Assembly (NCBI RefSeq): GCF_020421205.1
Contig: NZ_JAIZZH010000006.1
Span: 62,001-126,000, forward strand
Direction of reading: 5' to 3'
Length of the DNA: 64,000 nucleotides
Source: Hymenobacter pini
Lineage (GTDB): Bacteria; Bacteroidota; Bacteroidia; Cytophagales; Hymenobacteraceae
Shown here: piece by piece, positions 40,678 to 48,911 of the stretch
Layout of the letters: each line of letters begins with the position of its first letter
Numbering within the stretch: the first letter of the stretch is position 1
Program-made: the position numbers and the translations under genes
Notes under the pieces: generated by a model
The model's database searches: none
What the model was told of the DNA's origin: nothing
Seen by the model: the letters and a program-made list of their open reading frames with translations, nothing else

Positions 40678-42045
40678 ATGCTTTTTTACACCGTTATGAA
40701 GCCCCTGGTGCAGGTGGCGTTGCGCGTTTTTTTCCGGCAGCTGGAAGTGCGCCACCCCGAGCGCCTGCAGCAACCCGGGCCGCTACTCATCTGCAGCAAC
40801 CACCCCAACACGCTCATGGACCCCTTGGTGGCGGCCGTAAACCGCCGCCAGCCCATTGCCTTCCTGGCCAAGAGCACCTTCTTCCAGAACCCGATTCTGC
40901 GGGCCATCATGGAGTCGGGCAACTCCATTCCTATTTACCGCCGCCAGGATGTGGACTCCGGAGCCGAAAAGCTGACGCCGGCCCAGCTGGAAGCTATGAA
41001 CGAGAAGATTTTCGGGCGCTGCTATGATTACTTCGACAAAGGCGGCACCATCATGATTTTCCCCGAGGGCACCAGCGTGCAGGAGCGGCGGCTGCGGCCC
41101 CTCAAAACCGGGGCGGCCCGTATTGCGCTGGGCGCCGAGGCCCGCCACGATTTCCGGCTGGGCCTGCGCATCCTGCCCATGGGCATCAACTACTTCGACC
41201 CCAGTCGGTTCCGCTCCGATGTGTTTGTGGATGTGGCCGAGCCCATTGCCGTGGCCGAATACGCCGACCAGTACCGCCAGGACCCCGAAGCCGCCGCCGA
41301 TGCTCTGACCGAGGAAATTCGCCGCTGCATGGAGCAACGGCTGGTAATTACCCGCACCGACGAGGAAGACGAGTTGGTAACGCAGGTGGAGCGCACTTTC
41401 GGCCAGCACCTTATCCAGGACGACGAAGAAACCCTCTACGACAATTTTCAACTCAGTCGCACCTTGCTGAAGGCCGTGCGCTACTTTGAGCAGCACGATG
41501 CCGGCCGCCTCGGTGACGCCCGCGAGAAACTGCACGCCTACCACCAGGAGCTGCAGCAACTGCGCCTGACGGATGATGCCCTGGAAACCCGTGGGCCGGC
41601 TGGCAACCGGCTGAGCCGGGCCGTATCGGCGGGGGTACGGCTGGTATTGGGGGCGCCGCTGTATCTGTATGGGCTCATCAACAACTACCTGCCCTACAAA
41701 ATACCATCGTTGGTAGCTCGTCGTGCTACCAACGATGTGGAGTTTGTGGCTCCTATCATGTTGGTGGTGGGTATGATAACCTTCACAGCGTTTTATCTGG
41801 GCCAAACGGCGCTGGTGCACCATCTTACCGGTAGCTGGCTGTGGGCGCTGCTGTACTTTATTAGCCTGCCTATTAGTGGGTTTTACGCCCTGAGTTACGC
41901 CGGCAACCTGCGCAGCCGCCTGCGCCGCTTGCGGGTGTTGCGCCTGTTCCGGCAGCAGCCCCAGCGCCTGGAAGCCCTGCTTCGCCAGCGCACCGAGTTG
42001 ATTAAGCTGTTACGGGAAGCCCGGGCCACGTACCTGGCAAAATAA
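40678..42045 (+). CDS. 1-acyl-glycerol-3-phosphate acyltransferase-like membrane protein
   Basis: A 455-residue protein. The PlsC-type acyltransferase domain (about 20-240) has CSNHPNTLMDPL as motif I, with one more residue between H and D than the usual H-x4-D, as also found in related large acyltransferases. FPEGTSVQERRLRPLKTGAARI is motif III. A helical region follows, and the C-terminal 130 residues include two or three membrane helices (IMLVVGMITFTAFYLGQ; LWALLYFISLPISGFYAL). It probably acylates a lysophospholipid or glycerol phosphate at the inner membrane. A 22-bp palindrome follows. Confidence 0.85.
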   Translation: MLFYTVMKPLVQVALRVFFRQLEVRHPERLQQPGPLLICSNHPNTLMDPLVAAVNRRQPIAFLAKSTFFQNPILRAIMESGNSIPIYRRQDVDSGAEKLTPAQLEAMNEKIFGRCYDYFDKGGTIMIFPEGTSVQERRLRPLKTGAARIALGAEARHDFRLGLRILPMGINYFDPSRFRSDVFVDVAEPIAVAEYADQYRQDPEAAADALTEEIRRCMEQRLVITRTDEEDELVTQVERTFGQHLIQDDEETLYDNFQLSRTLLKAVRYFEQHDAGRLGDAREKLHAYHQELQQLRLTDDALETRGPAGNRLSRAVSAGVRLVLGAPLYLYGLINNYLPYKIPSLVARRATNDVEFVAPIMLVVGMITFTAFYLGQTALVHHLTGSWLWALLYFISLPISGFYALSYAGNLRSRLRRLRVLRLFRQQPQRLEALLRQRTELIKLLREARATYLAK

Positions 42046-42047
42046 GT

Positions 42048-42109
42048 AGTGCCAGTAGTGGTGCGTATCCATCGGGCATTCCCAATAGATACGCACCACT
42101 ACTGGCACT
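42048..42109. terminator. 22-bp perfect palindrome between convergent genes
   Basis: 42048-42069 is the exact reverse complement of 42088-42109 around an 18-base loop. It starts three bases after the acyltransferase stop codon and lies 21 bases from the stop of the convergent gene. There is no T-run, so its action as a classical terminator is uncertain. Confidence 0.8.
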
Positions 42110-42130
42110 GCCTATACTGTAGCTGTGGTG

Positions 42131-42784
42131 TTAGATATCCAGTTTCAGGCCCAGACTCAGCACCAGAATATCGGCCGGTGAGAGGCCTTTGGTGTTCTGC
42201 ACGTAACTCACGATGTACAAGTCGTTGGTGCCCAGCTCATAGTACGCCGAGAGGTTGCGGCTGCGGCCGGCCGCCGTAGGAGGCAACGCGTAGCTCACGC
42301 GGCTACCCAGCAGCGGCCCTACCCGGGTATCCGTCGAGAACCAATAGTAACCGGGACTGTACTGGTCGGGCTCCTCGTCGTTAATGGTACCATGGGTGTA
42401 ACTGAAGTACCCGCCCACCGACAAGGGTTTCACCGAAAACCGCTGCCCCACGGACAGCGTCCAGGGAGAATACAGAATCTTGGCCGAGGCCAGGGATAGT
42501 GCGGAGCCAGCATATTTCTCGGGTACGTAGCCGACCAGAATATCTAAGTCGAGGCAGTCTTTCAGGCTGAAGCCCACGCCCCCGGCTACCATGCCCAGGC
42601 CGCCGCCGGTTTGTAGTACTACGTGTGCGGGCTGGTACCATTTGCGTGGCGGCAAGGCGGCGGTGGTGCGTACGCCGGGCACCGGAGCGGCAAAGCCGGC
42701 AGTATCAGGCGTGGAAACAGAAGAGGAAGCCGACGCGGCCAGCGGGGCTGCCACCAAGGCAGCCAAAATCAGGCGGTGTAGCAT
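42131..42784 (-). CDS. secreted or outer-membrane protein of unknown function
   Basis: A 217-residue protein from ATG 42782-42784 with a signal peptide (MLHRLILAALVAAPLAASA). Later segments alternate in the way of a beta barrel: GGGLGMVAGGVGFSLKD, LSVGQRFSVKPLSVGGYFSYTHG, GSRVSYALPPTAAG, NLSAYYELGTNDLYIVSYVQN, ending LSLGLKLDI. This fits a small outer-membrane barrel. It follows the metallophosphoesterase gene by five bases on the same strand and is probably co-transcribed with it. Confidence 0.65.
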   Translation of the reverse strand: MLHRLILAALVAAPLAASASSSVSTPDTAGFAAPVPGVRTTAALPPRKWYQPAHVVLQTGGGLGMVAGGVGFSLKDCLDLDILVGYVPEKYAGSALSLASAKILYSPWTLSVGQRFSVKPLSVGGYFSYTHGTINDEEPDQYSPGYYWFSTDTRVGPLLGSRVSYALPPTAAGRSRNLSAYYELGTNDLYIVSYVQNTKGLSPADILVLSLGLKLDI

Positions 42785-42789
42785 CGGGT

Positions 42790-43617
42790 TTAGAAGGTTA
42801 CGCGTTTCAAACGAAATTCTTTGTCGCCCCACACGGTGAGTACCACATACTGCCGCGACTCAAATGAGGACGAGTTGATATACGTCACCCCATCACCGAA
42901 GGGCTCCCCGATGCTAAAGGCGTGGCGGTGCCCGTTCAGCTCAAATACCAGCCGTGGGTCCTCGCGCAGGGCCTTGGTGTACTGCTCCGGCAAAGCGGGG
43001 TCAAAGTCCTCATCCTGCGGGGGCACGTGGCTGATAATAATGTGGCGGCGCACTGAGTTATCGGCCAGTTCCCGCTTCACAAAGGCCATATCGGGCGCCG
43101 TCCCGTCGAAGTTATACTCGCGGCCGTTGGTGTCCACGAAGATGAATTTCGTGTCGCCGTAGGTGAAGGTGTAATTGCGCGGCCCGAAAATGGCCTCGTA
43201 GGCCTTGCGACCGTTGCCTACCAGGTCGTGGTTGCCCACTACCGTCAGGTAAGGCACTTTCAGCTTGCGCAAGTCGTCGTTAATCCAGCGCATTTCGCGG
43301 GCGAAGCCGAAGTCAGAAATGTCCCCGGCCACCAGCATAAACTGGATACCCGACTGCTGATTCACGCTTTTTACCAGGTCCTCGGCGTCATCGTAGAAGC
43401 GCTGGGAGTCGCCGGTAAATACGAAGCGCAAGGTGTCGCCGGCTGGCAGCGGGCGTTGGGCCAGCTGGGCTAGGTTCTTGGCCGTCAGGTTACGTTCCGA
43501 TTCTGGGGCGCGGTGGTCGTTGGGGCTGAATTCCAGCAGGTCGCAGCTGCTGAGCAATAGGGAAGCCGCTACAGGCAGCAAGGCCCGCAGAGGAAAGGTT
43601 TGGAAAAATGGGCGCAT
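42790..43617 (-). CDS. metallophosphoesterase lipoprotein
   Basis: A 275-residue protein with lipobox LLSSC near residue 25. The calcineurin-like phosphoesterase motifs are complete: FTGDSQRFYDDAED, VAGDISDFGFA, TVVGNHDLVGN, HIIISHVPPQDEDFD and NGHRHAFSIG, which bind the two-metal centre. It is presumably periplasmic or outer-membrane anchored and hydrolyses phosphate esters of unknown identity. ATG 43615-43617 is preferred to one four codons upstream, since the signal peptide then starts MRPFFQTFPLRALL. The downstream gene follows by five bases. Confidence 0.85.
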   Translation of the reverse strand: MRPFFQTFPLRALLPVAASLLLSSCDLLEFSPNDHRAPESERNLTAKNLAQLAQRPLPAGDTLRFVFTGDSQRFYDDAEDLVKSVNQQSGIQFMLVAGDISDFGFAREMRWINDDLRKLKVPYLTVVGNHDLVGNGRKAYEAIFGPRNYTFTYGDTKFIFVDTNGREYNFDGTAPDMAFVKRELADNSVRRHIIISHVPPQDEDFDPALPEQYTKALREDPRLVFELNGHRHAFSIGEPFGDGVTYINSSSFESRQYVVLTVWGDKEFRLKRVTF

Positions 43618-43874
43618 ATGCCTCGGCACAGAGTACTACAACCGCCCTATCCGGCGGGATAGGGCTGGCGCTATATACTGCGGAGGTGGGTGGATAGTTT
43701 GCCAAGAAAAGGCCCAAGAGCCCCGTGCAGAACTCCTGTAACCCGTTGGGTTTCCAATGACAGCCCGTTTTGCAGCCTGTCAGCCCAGAAAGTCTTCAGA
43801 ATTGGCGAGCTGGAAAAAGCAGGCGTTTCCGATGAAATTCTTGCGCCTACTGTCTAGGTGAAAAGCCGCTGCGC

Positions 43875-45530
43875 CTATTCGTCGAGGTACTGGTGCACGA
43901 ATTTGATGGCCATGCTACCCTCCCCCACGGCCGAGGCTACCCGGGCCATAGCGCCGGCGCGACTGTCGCCGGCAGCAAACACGCCGGGCACGCAGGTTTC
44001 CAGCAGGTAAGGCTCCCGGCGCGGATGCTTCCAGGAGGTAGCGTAGCGCGGGTCCGTCACCAAGTCGCGGCCCGTCAGCACGAAGCCTTTGTGGTCGCAC
44101 ACTATCGTATCGCACACCCATTCGGTGCTGGGCCGGGCCCCGATGAACACGAAGAGCGCCCGCGCCGGCCGCCGGTCCAGCTGGCCCTGGCGCTTCAGCA
44201 CCACTTCCTCCAGGTGGTCCTGGCCGCACACTTCGGCTACTTCCGTGAAGGGCATCAGCTCAATATTCGCCGTTTCGCCAATCTGCTCAATCAGGTACGC
44301 CGACATAGAGGCCGCCAGGCTTTCGCCCCGGATAAGGATGTACACGCGCCGGGCATAAGCCGCCAGGTACATAGCCGCCTGCCCCGCCGAGTTGCCCCCA
44401 CCCACGATGTACACATCCTGCTGCTGGCAGGAGCGGGCCTCGGTGCGGGCGGCCCCGTAATACACGCCGGCCCCGCTGAGGCGGTCCATGCCGGGTACTT
44501 CCAGGGTGCGGTAGCTCACGCCGGTGGTCAGGATGACGGCCCGGGTTTTTACCTCACTGTTGTCGCTGAGGGTGAGAACCTTATAGCCATCCTGCACGCA
44601 CATGTTAGTAACCTCCTGCGGGGCCAGAATTTCGGCACCCAGGCGTACGGCCTGGGTCCAGGCGCGGTGAGCTAGTTCGCTGCCGCTCAGGCCCGTCGGG
44701 AAGCCCAGGTAGTTCTCGATGCGGGAGCTGGTGCCAGCCTGACCACCGGGCGTTTGGCGCTCAATCACCAGAGTTTTCAGGCCTTCCGAAGCCCCGTACA
44801 CCCCGGCCGCCAGCCCGGCCGGCCCACCCCCAATTACCACCACATCATACAGCTCCTGCGAGGCCTGCACCGTGAGGCCGATGCGGGTGGCTACTTCCGT
44901 GGGCGTGGGGTCGGGCAGGGCAGTACCGTCTTCCAAGATGACCACGGGCAACTGGTGGGCCGTGAGCTTCTTCTTGGCCAGCAGCTCCTGCGCTTCGGCG
45001 TCGGTTTCGAAATCAAGCCACTGGTAGCCAATCATATAGCCGGCTAGAAAGTCTTTCAACTCGTGGGAGCGGGGCGACCATTGAAACCCAATAAGCCGCA
45101 CGCCGCGGTAAGGCGGCTTGTAGGCCGCATCCCAGGCCGCCAGCAAATCGTGCAGGGTGGGGTAGAGCAGTTGCTGGGGCGGGTCCCAGGGCTTCATCAG
45201 GTAATGGTCGAGGCGGGCCGAGTTGATAGCCCGGATGGCCGCTTCCGTATCGGCGTAGGCCGTGAGCAGCACCCGCTTGGCATCCGGAAACAGCTCCCGG
45301 GTGCGCGTAAGCACCTCCACCCCTTCCAGGTCGGGCATGCGCTGGTCGGCTAGCACCAGCGCCAGCGGTTCTTCCCGCTCGTGCAGTTCCTGCACAATGC
45401 TGAGCGCCTCCGTACCCGAGCCCGCCCGCACCACCCGGTAGTCGCGCCGAAATTCCTGGCGCAAGTCCCGGTCGATGGCGCTGAGTACCTGGGGGTCATC
45501 GTCGACGCAGAGTAAAACCGGCTTTTTCAT
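43875..45530 (-). CDS. response-regulator receiver fused to thioredoxin-like and thioredoxin-reductase-like domains
   Basis: A 551-residue three-part protein. Residues 1-130 are a receiver domain (LLCVDDDPQV, phospho-aspartate in LVLADQRMPD, lysine in YLMKPWD). About 143-220 look like a thioredoxin fold without cysteines (VRLIGFQWSPRSHELKDFL, cis-Pro region LPVVILEDGT). About 228-550 are a thioredoxin-reductase-like flavoprotein (VVVIGGGPAGLAAGVYGASEG, GTSSRIENYLGFP, VYIVGGGNSAGQAAMYLA, VFAAGDSRAGAMARVASAVGEG). The C-x-x-C redox pair expected before the NADPH motif is replaced by RSCQQQDV, with a single cysteine. It lies 119 bases from the histidine kinase gene at 45650, its probable partner. 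Confidence 0.85.
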   Translation of the reverse strand: MKKPVLLCVDDDPQVLSAIDRDLRQEFRRDYRVVRAGSGTEALSIVQELHEREEPLALVLADQRMPDLEGVEVLTRTRELFPDAKRVLLTAYADTEAAIRAINSARLDHYLMKPWDPPQQLLYPTLHDLLAAWDAAYKPPYRGVRLIGFQWSPRSHELKDFLAGYMIGYQWLDFETDAEAQELLAKKKLTAHQLPVVILEDGTALPDPTPTEVATRIGLTVQASQELYDVVVIGGGPAGLAAGVYGASEGLKTLVIERQTPGGQAGTSSRIENYLGFPTGLSGSELAHRAWTQAVRLGAEILAPQEVTNMCVQDGYKVLTLSDNSEVKTRAVILTTGVSYRTLEVPGMDRLSGAGVYYGAARTEARSCQQQDVYIVGGGNSAGQAAMYLAAYARRVYILIRGESLAASMSAYLIEQIGETANIELMPFTEVAEVCGQDHLEEVVLKRQGQLDRRPARALFVFIGARPSTEWVCDTIVCDHKGFVLTGRDLVTDPRYATSWKHPRREPYLLETCVPGVFAAGDSRAGAMARVASAVGEGSMAIKFVHQYLDE

Positions 45531-45649
45531 GCTACAGGAGGCAATATGGAGAAGAAAGGAGGTAACAAGGTCAAATGTAAGCGGTGCGAAGGGACGGAAT
45601 GCGAGGGTTCAGCGGTAGGATCCGGTAACTGCTGCCCCTCTGCCGCCCC

Positions 45650-47026
45650 TTATTTCATAACGGGCAGCCACACCCCAAACTCGGTGTGGCCGGGCTCCGA
45701 CTGCACTTCCAGCCGGCCGCCGTGCTGCTCCACAATGCGCAACGCAATATCCAGGCCCAGTCCCGAGCCTTCGCCGGCGGGCTTGGTGGTGAAAAAGGGC
45801 TCCAGAATACGCGGCAGCACCTCGGGCGGAATGCCGGAGCCATTATCGATGACGAACACCCGTATAAATTCGTCCTCCAGACGGGTACGTACCGTAATTT
45901 CGCCGCCAGCCGGCACGGCATCAATGGCATTATCCAGCAGGTTGGTCCACACCTGGTTGAGGCTGCTGACCTGGCCCAGCACCCGGGGCAAATCGGTGGC
46001 GTAGTCGCGCACCAGCCGGATGTTCTTGTCCCGCAATGGGTAGCTCAGGATGTTCAGGGTGCTTTCCAAGCCGGTGTGTACATCCAGCGGGGCAAAATCG
46101 TGGCCCCGATCCATGTGACTGTACGTCTTCACGTTACTGACCAGCGTGGTAATGCGGGAACCTGCTTCCTGTACGTCGCGCAGCAGGTGCAACGCCGTAA
46201 GCTGACCTTCCAGCCACGCCAAGGCCGCCGGGCGCGCGGCCGGTTGCCAGCCGGTGAGGGCATGGGTTATGCTGTCCAGCGTCAGGCCCGCATCCAGCAG
46301 GCCGGCCGCCAGTTGGTAGCCGTCGGGCACGCCTTGCTCTTCCAGAAACTCAGCCAGCTCATCTTCCGCATCCGTGCGGGCCAGGGCCGAGGTGAAAGTG
46401 GGCGTTGTCAGCGTCGTGGTCAGGCCAATGAGGGCGGTAAGGGCTTCGGGGCTGGGACAGTGCTGCACCAGCTCCCGCAGCTGCTCGGGGCGGGCCTGCA
46501 GGTTGGTGGCCAGCCGCTCGGCGGCGCGCATAATGGCGGCGGCGGGGTTGTTGAGCTCGTGGGCCAGCCCGGCCGAGAGCTTACCCAGGGCCCGTAGCTT
46601 GTCGTCGCGTTCCTGGGCGCGGGCCTCCTGTCGGGCCCGGTCGCTCATCAGGCTCACCAGGCGCTGCACCAGCTCGGGGCTCACCTGCTCCAGCTCCGGA
46701 AACTTGCTCCGGTGCAGTAGGTACAGCCAGGTTTCACCCACGGCTACGCTTTCGCCCCGGATAATGCGCAGCCGCGAGTAGGGCAGCACGCCGCTTACCT
46801 GGCCGGTTTCGATGCGAAAGGCGGGCTCCCGCTGCCCGTTCTGCACCACGTAAAACTGCAGGCCGCCTGCCAGTACGGCCATCATGTACTCGGCTTCGTC
46901 GCCGGGCCTAGACACCACCTCGCCGGGATTGTAGCAGCGCTGCTCGCCGTGGGTGAGCAGCCAGTCCAGGGTTTCCGGGGGCAGGCCGGCAAAGGTGGCA
47001 ATGCGGGTGAAGTCGGGAGCAGGCAT
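45650..47026 (-). CDS. sensor histidine kinase with N-terminal cNMP-binding-like domain
   Basis: A 458-residue soluble sensor from ATG 47024-47026. Residues 1-135 resemble a CRP-type cyclic nucleotide-binding domain (FAGLPPETLDWLLTHGE, RCYNPGEVVSRPGDEAEYMMAVLAGGLQFYV). HisKA has the phospho-acceptor in KLSAGLAHELNNPAAAIMRAAERL (near residue 176). HATPase_c has QVWTNLLDNAIDAVPAGGEI, VIDNGSGIPPEVLPRILEPFFTTKPAGEGSGLGL. No membrane segment is seen. A long in-frame extension upstream has no family sequence. It is probably paired with the receiver/flavoprotein fusion just downstream. Confidence 0.88.
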   Translation of the reverse strand: MPAPDFTRIATFAGLPPETLDWLLTHGEQRCYNPGEVVSRPGDEAEYMMAVLAGGLQFYVVQNGQREPAFRIETGQVSGVLPYSRLRIIRGESVAVGETWLYLLHRSKFPELEQVSPELVQRLVSLMSDRARQEARAQERDDKLRALGKLSAGLAHELNNPAAAIMRAAERLATNLQARPEQLRELVQHCPSPEALTALIGLTTTLTTPTFTSALARTDAEDELAEFLEEQGVPDGYQLAAGLLDAGLTLDSITHALTGWQPAARPAALAWLEGQLTALHLLRDVQEAGSRITTLVSNVKTYSHMDRGHDFAPLDVHTGLESTLNILSYPLRDKNIRLVRDYATDLPRVLGQVSSLNQVWTNLLDNAIDAVPAGGEITVRTRLEDEFIRVFVIDNGSGIPPEVLPRILEPFFTTKPAGEGSGLGLDIALRIVEQHGGRLEVQSEPGHTEFGVWLPVMK

Positions 47027-47166
47027 ACGCAGCGGATGAAGCGCCAAGATAAAAATTGCCGGACAGGTCCCGGCCAATCGGCCGTTACTCAGCGGGTTTG
47101 GCAGGGTGCTGGGTGGCCGGCACTGGGAGTAGTACCAACTGCCCATAAAAGATGTTTCTTGCCAAA

Positions 47167-47199
47167 CTTTTTGGCCGCGTGCTGCATTCTTTAGTTTTC
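47167..47199 (+). promoter_or_regulatory. possible radA promoter
   Basis: CTTTTTG at 47167-47173 supplies a TTTG -33 element, followed after 18 bases by TAGTTTTC at 47192-47199, which matches TAnnTTTG at all but the last fixed position. It lies 27 bases before the radA ATG. Confidence 0.35.
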
Positions 47200-47225
47200 T
47201 CCTTTGCTCTGATTCAACAACCGGA

Positions 47226-48617
47226 ATGGCGAAAGTCAAAACCCTTTATTTCTGCCAGAACTGCGGCGCTCAGTCTGTGAAATGGATTGGCCGCTGCCCC
47301 AGCTGCGGCGAGTGGAACACGTACGTGGAGGAAGTGGTGGAAAAGCCCGATACCGCCACGGCCGCCAACGCCTGGAAGGCTTCTACCTCGGTAGGCAGCA
47401 CCGCCAACAAGGCCGCCAAGCCCAAGCCCCTAGGCGATATTCTCTACGAAGAAGAGTCCCGCCTGAACACCCACGACGGGGAGCTGAACCGGGTGCTGGG
47501 CGGTGGGCTGGTACCCGGCTCCCTGGTGCTTATCGGCGGCGAACCGGGCATTGGCAAAAGCACGCTGATGCTGCAGATTGCTATGCAGCTCAACGGGTTG
47601 CGTATTCTGTACGTGAGCGGGGAGGAGAGTGAGCAGCAAATCAAGATGCGGGCCGAGCGGCTGGGCCGGCAGCACCCGGGCCTGTATATCCTCACCGAAA
47701 CCAATACCCAGAACATCTTCCGGCAGATTGATCAGCTCCAGCCCAATGTGGTGGTGGTCGACTCTATCCAAACGCTGCACTCCCAGCTGGTGGAGGCCGG
47801 GGCTGGCTCCGTGAGCCAGGTGCGCGAGTGTACCACCGAGCTGCTTAAGTACGCCAAGGATACCGGGGTGCCGGTGCTGCTTATCGGCCACATCACCAAA
47901 GACGGCTCCATTGCCGGCCCCAAAATTCTGGAGCATATGGTGGATACTGTGCTGCAGTTTGAGGGCGACCGGCACCTGACCTACCGCATCCTGCGCACCA
48001 TCAAAAACCGCTTCGGCTCTACTTCGGAGCTGGGTATTTACGAGATGCAGGGCGCGGGCTTGAGGCAGGTGAGCAACCCCTCGGAAATTCTGCTCAGCCA
48101 GCGCACCGAAACCCTGAGCGGCATGGCCATTGGCGCTACACTGGAAGGCAACCGCCCGCTGCTGGTAGAAGTGCAGGCTCTCGTAACGCCCTCCACCTAC
48201 GGCACGCCCCAGCGCAGCGCTACCGGCTTCGATAGCAAGCGCCTGCAAATGCTGCTGGCCGTGCTGGAGAAACGCAGCGGCCTGCGCCTGGGCCAGCACG
48301 ACGTGTTTCTGAACATTGCCGGCGGCCTGCGCCTCGAGGACCCCGCGTTGGATTTGGCTGTGTGCGCCGCCGTGGTCAGCTCCCTCAATGATATTCCCAT
48401 CCGCAACGAAGTGTGCCTGGCGGCGGAAGTGGGGCTAAGCGGGGAAATCCGGGCAGTAAGCCGGCTGGATCAGCGTCTGAGTGAGGCCGAAAAGCTGGGC
48501 TTTGCGGAAATGTACATTTCGCAGTTCAACGCTAAAGGCCTCGACCTAGCCCGCTACGGCATCCGGGTGCACCCCTCCGGCCGTTTGGATGAGGTGCTGG
48601 CGGGATTATTCGGGTAA
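47226..48617 (+). CDS. radA: DNA repair protein RadA
   Basis: A 463-residue RecA-related ATPase that promotes branch migration during recombination. It has the N-terminal zinc finger C-x2-C ... C-x2-C (FCQNCGAQSVKWIGRCPSCGEW), Walker A GGEPGIGKST near residue 104, Walker B VVVVDSIQT, the RadA-specific KNRFGSTSELGIYEM block and a Lon-like C-terminal domain. The ATG 47226 is standard. It is divergent from the histidine kinase gene. A 20-bp perfect palindrome lies eight bases after the stop codon. Confidence 0.95.
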   Translation: MAKVKTLYFCQNCGAQSVKWIGRCPSCGEWNTYVEEVVEKPDTATAANAWKASTSVGSTANKAAKPKPLGDILYEEESRLNTHDGELNRVLGGGLVPGSLVLIGGEPGIGKSTLMLQIAMQLNGLRILYVSGEESEQQIKMRAERLGRQHPGLYILTETNTQNIFRQIDQLQPNVVVVDSIQTLHSQLVEAGAGSVSQVRECTTELLKYAKDTGVPVLLIGHITKDGSIAGPKILEHMVDTVLQFEGDRHLTYRILRTIKNRFGSTSELGIYEMQGAGLRQVSNPSEILLSQRTETLSGMAIGATLEGNRPLLVEVQALVTPSTYGTPQRSATGFDSKRLQMLLAVLEKRSGLRLGQHDVFLNIAGGLRLEDPALDLAVCAAVVSSLNDIPIRNEVCLAAEVGLSGEIRAVSRLDQRLSEAEKLGFAEMYISQFNAKGLDLARYGIRVHPSGRLDEVLAGLFG

Positions 48618-48624
48618 ATTAGCT

Positions 48625-48670
48625 GGTAACGGCGCGTGAATGGCTAGCTGGCCATTCACGCGCCGTTACC
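48625..48670 (+). terminator. 20-bp perfect palindrome after radA
   Basis: 48625-48644 is the exact reverse complement of 48651-48670, with a six-base loop. The stem is GC-rich and no long T-run follows. The remaining 240 bases to the next gene hold an AT-rich stretch (48700-48830), presumably its promoter region. Confidence 0.8.
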
Positions 48671-48911
48671 ACTTTAATCCTGTTTTTTGTAGTTGAAATA
48701 CCGCGTACTAATACGCTGTGTTCAAAACTTTGGGATTGGTTGTTGGGTTACGAAAAAAGTAATGTTCCGGATTGGACTTTGTACGTACTTCTCGCGTATC
48801 TTCGAATTAGGAATTGGCTTTTACCGCGAATTGCCTGAATTCAGATAGCCAAAAGCCGAGCAAACAGGTATATACAGCTCCAGTTCCTCACTCCGCAACC
48901 GCAACCATCCA

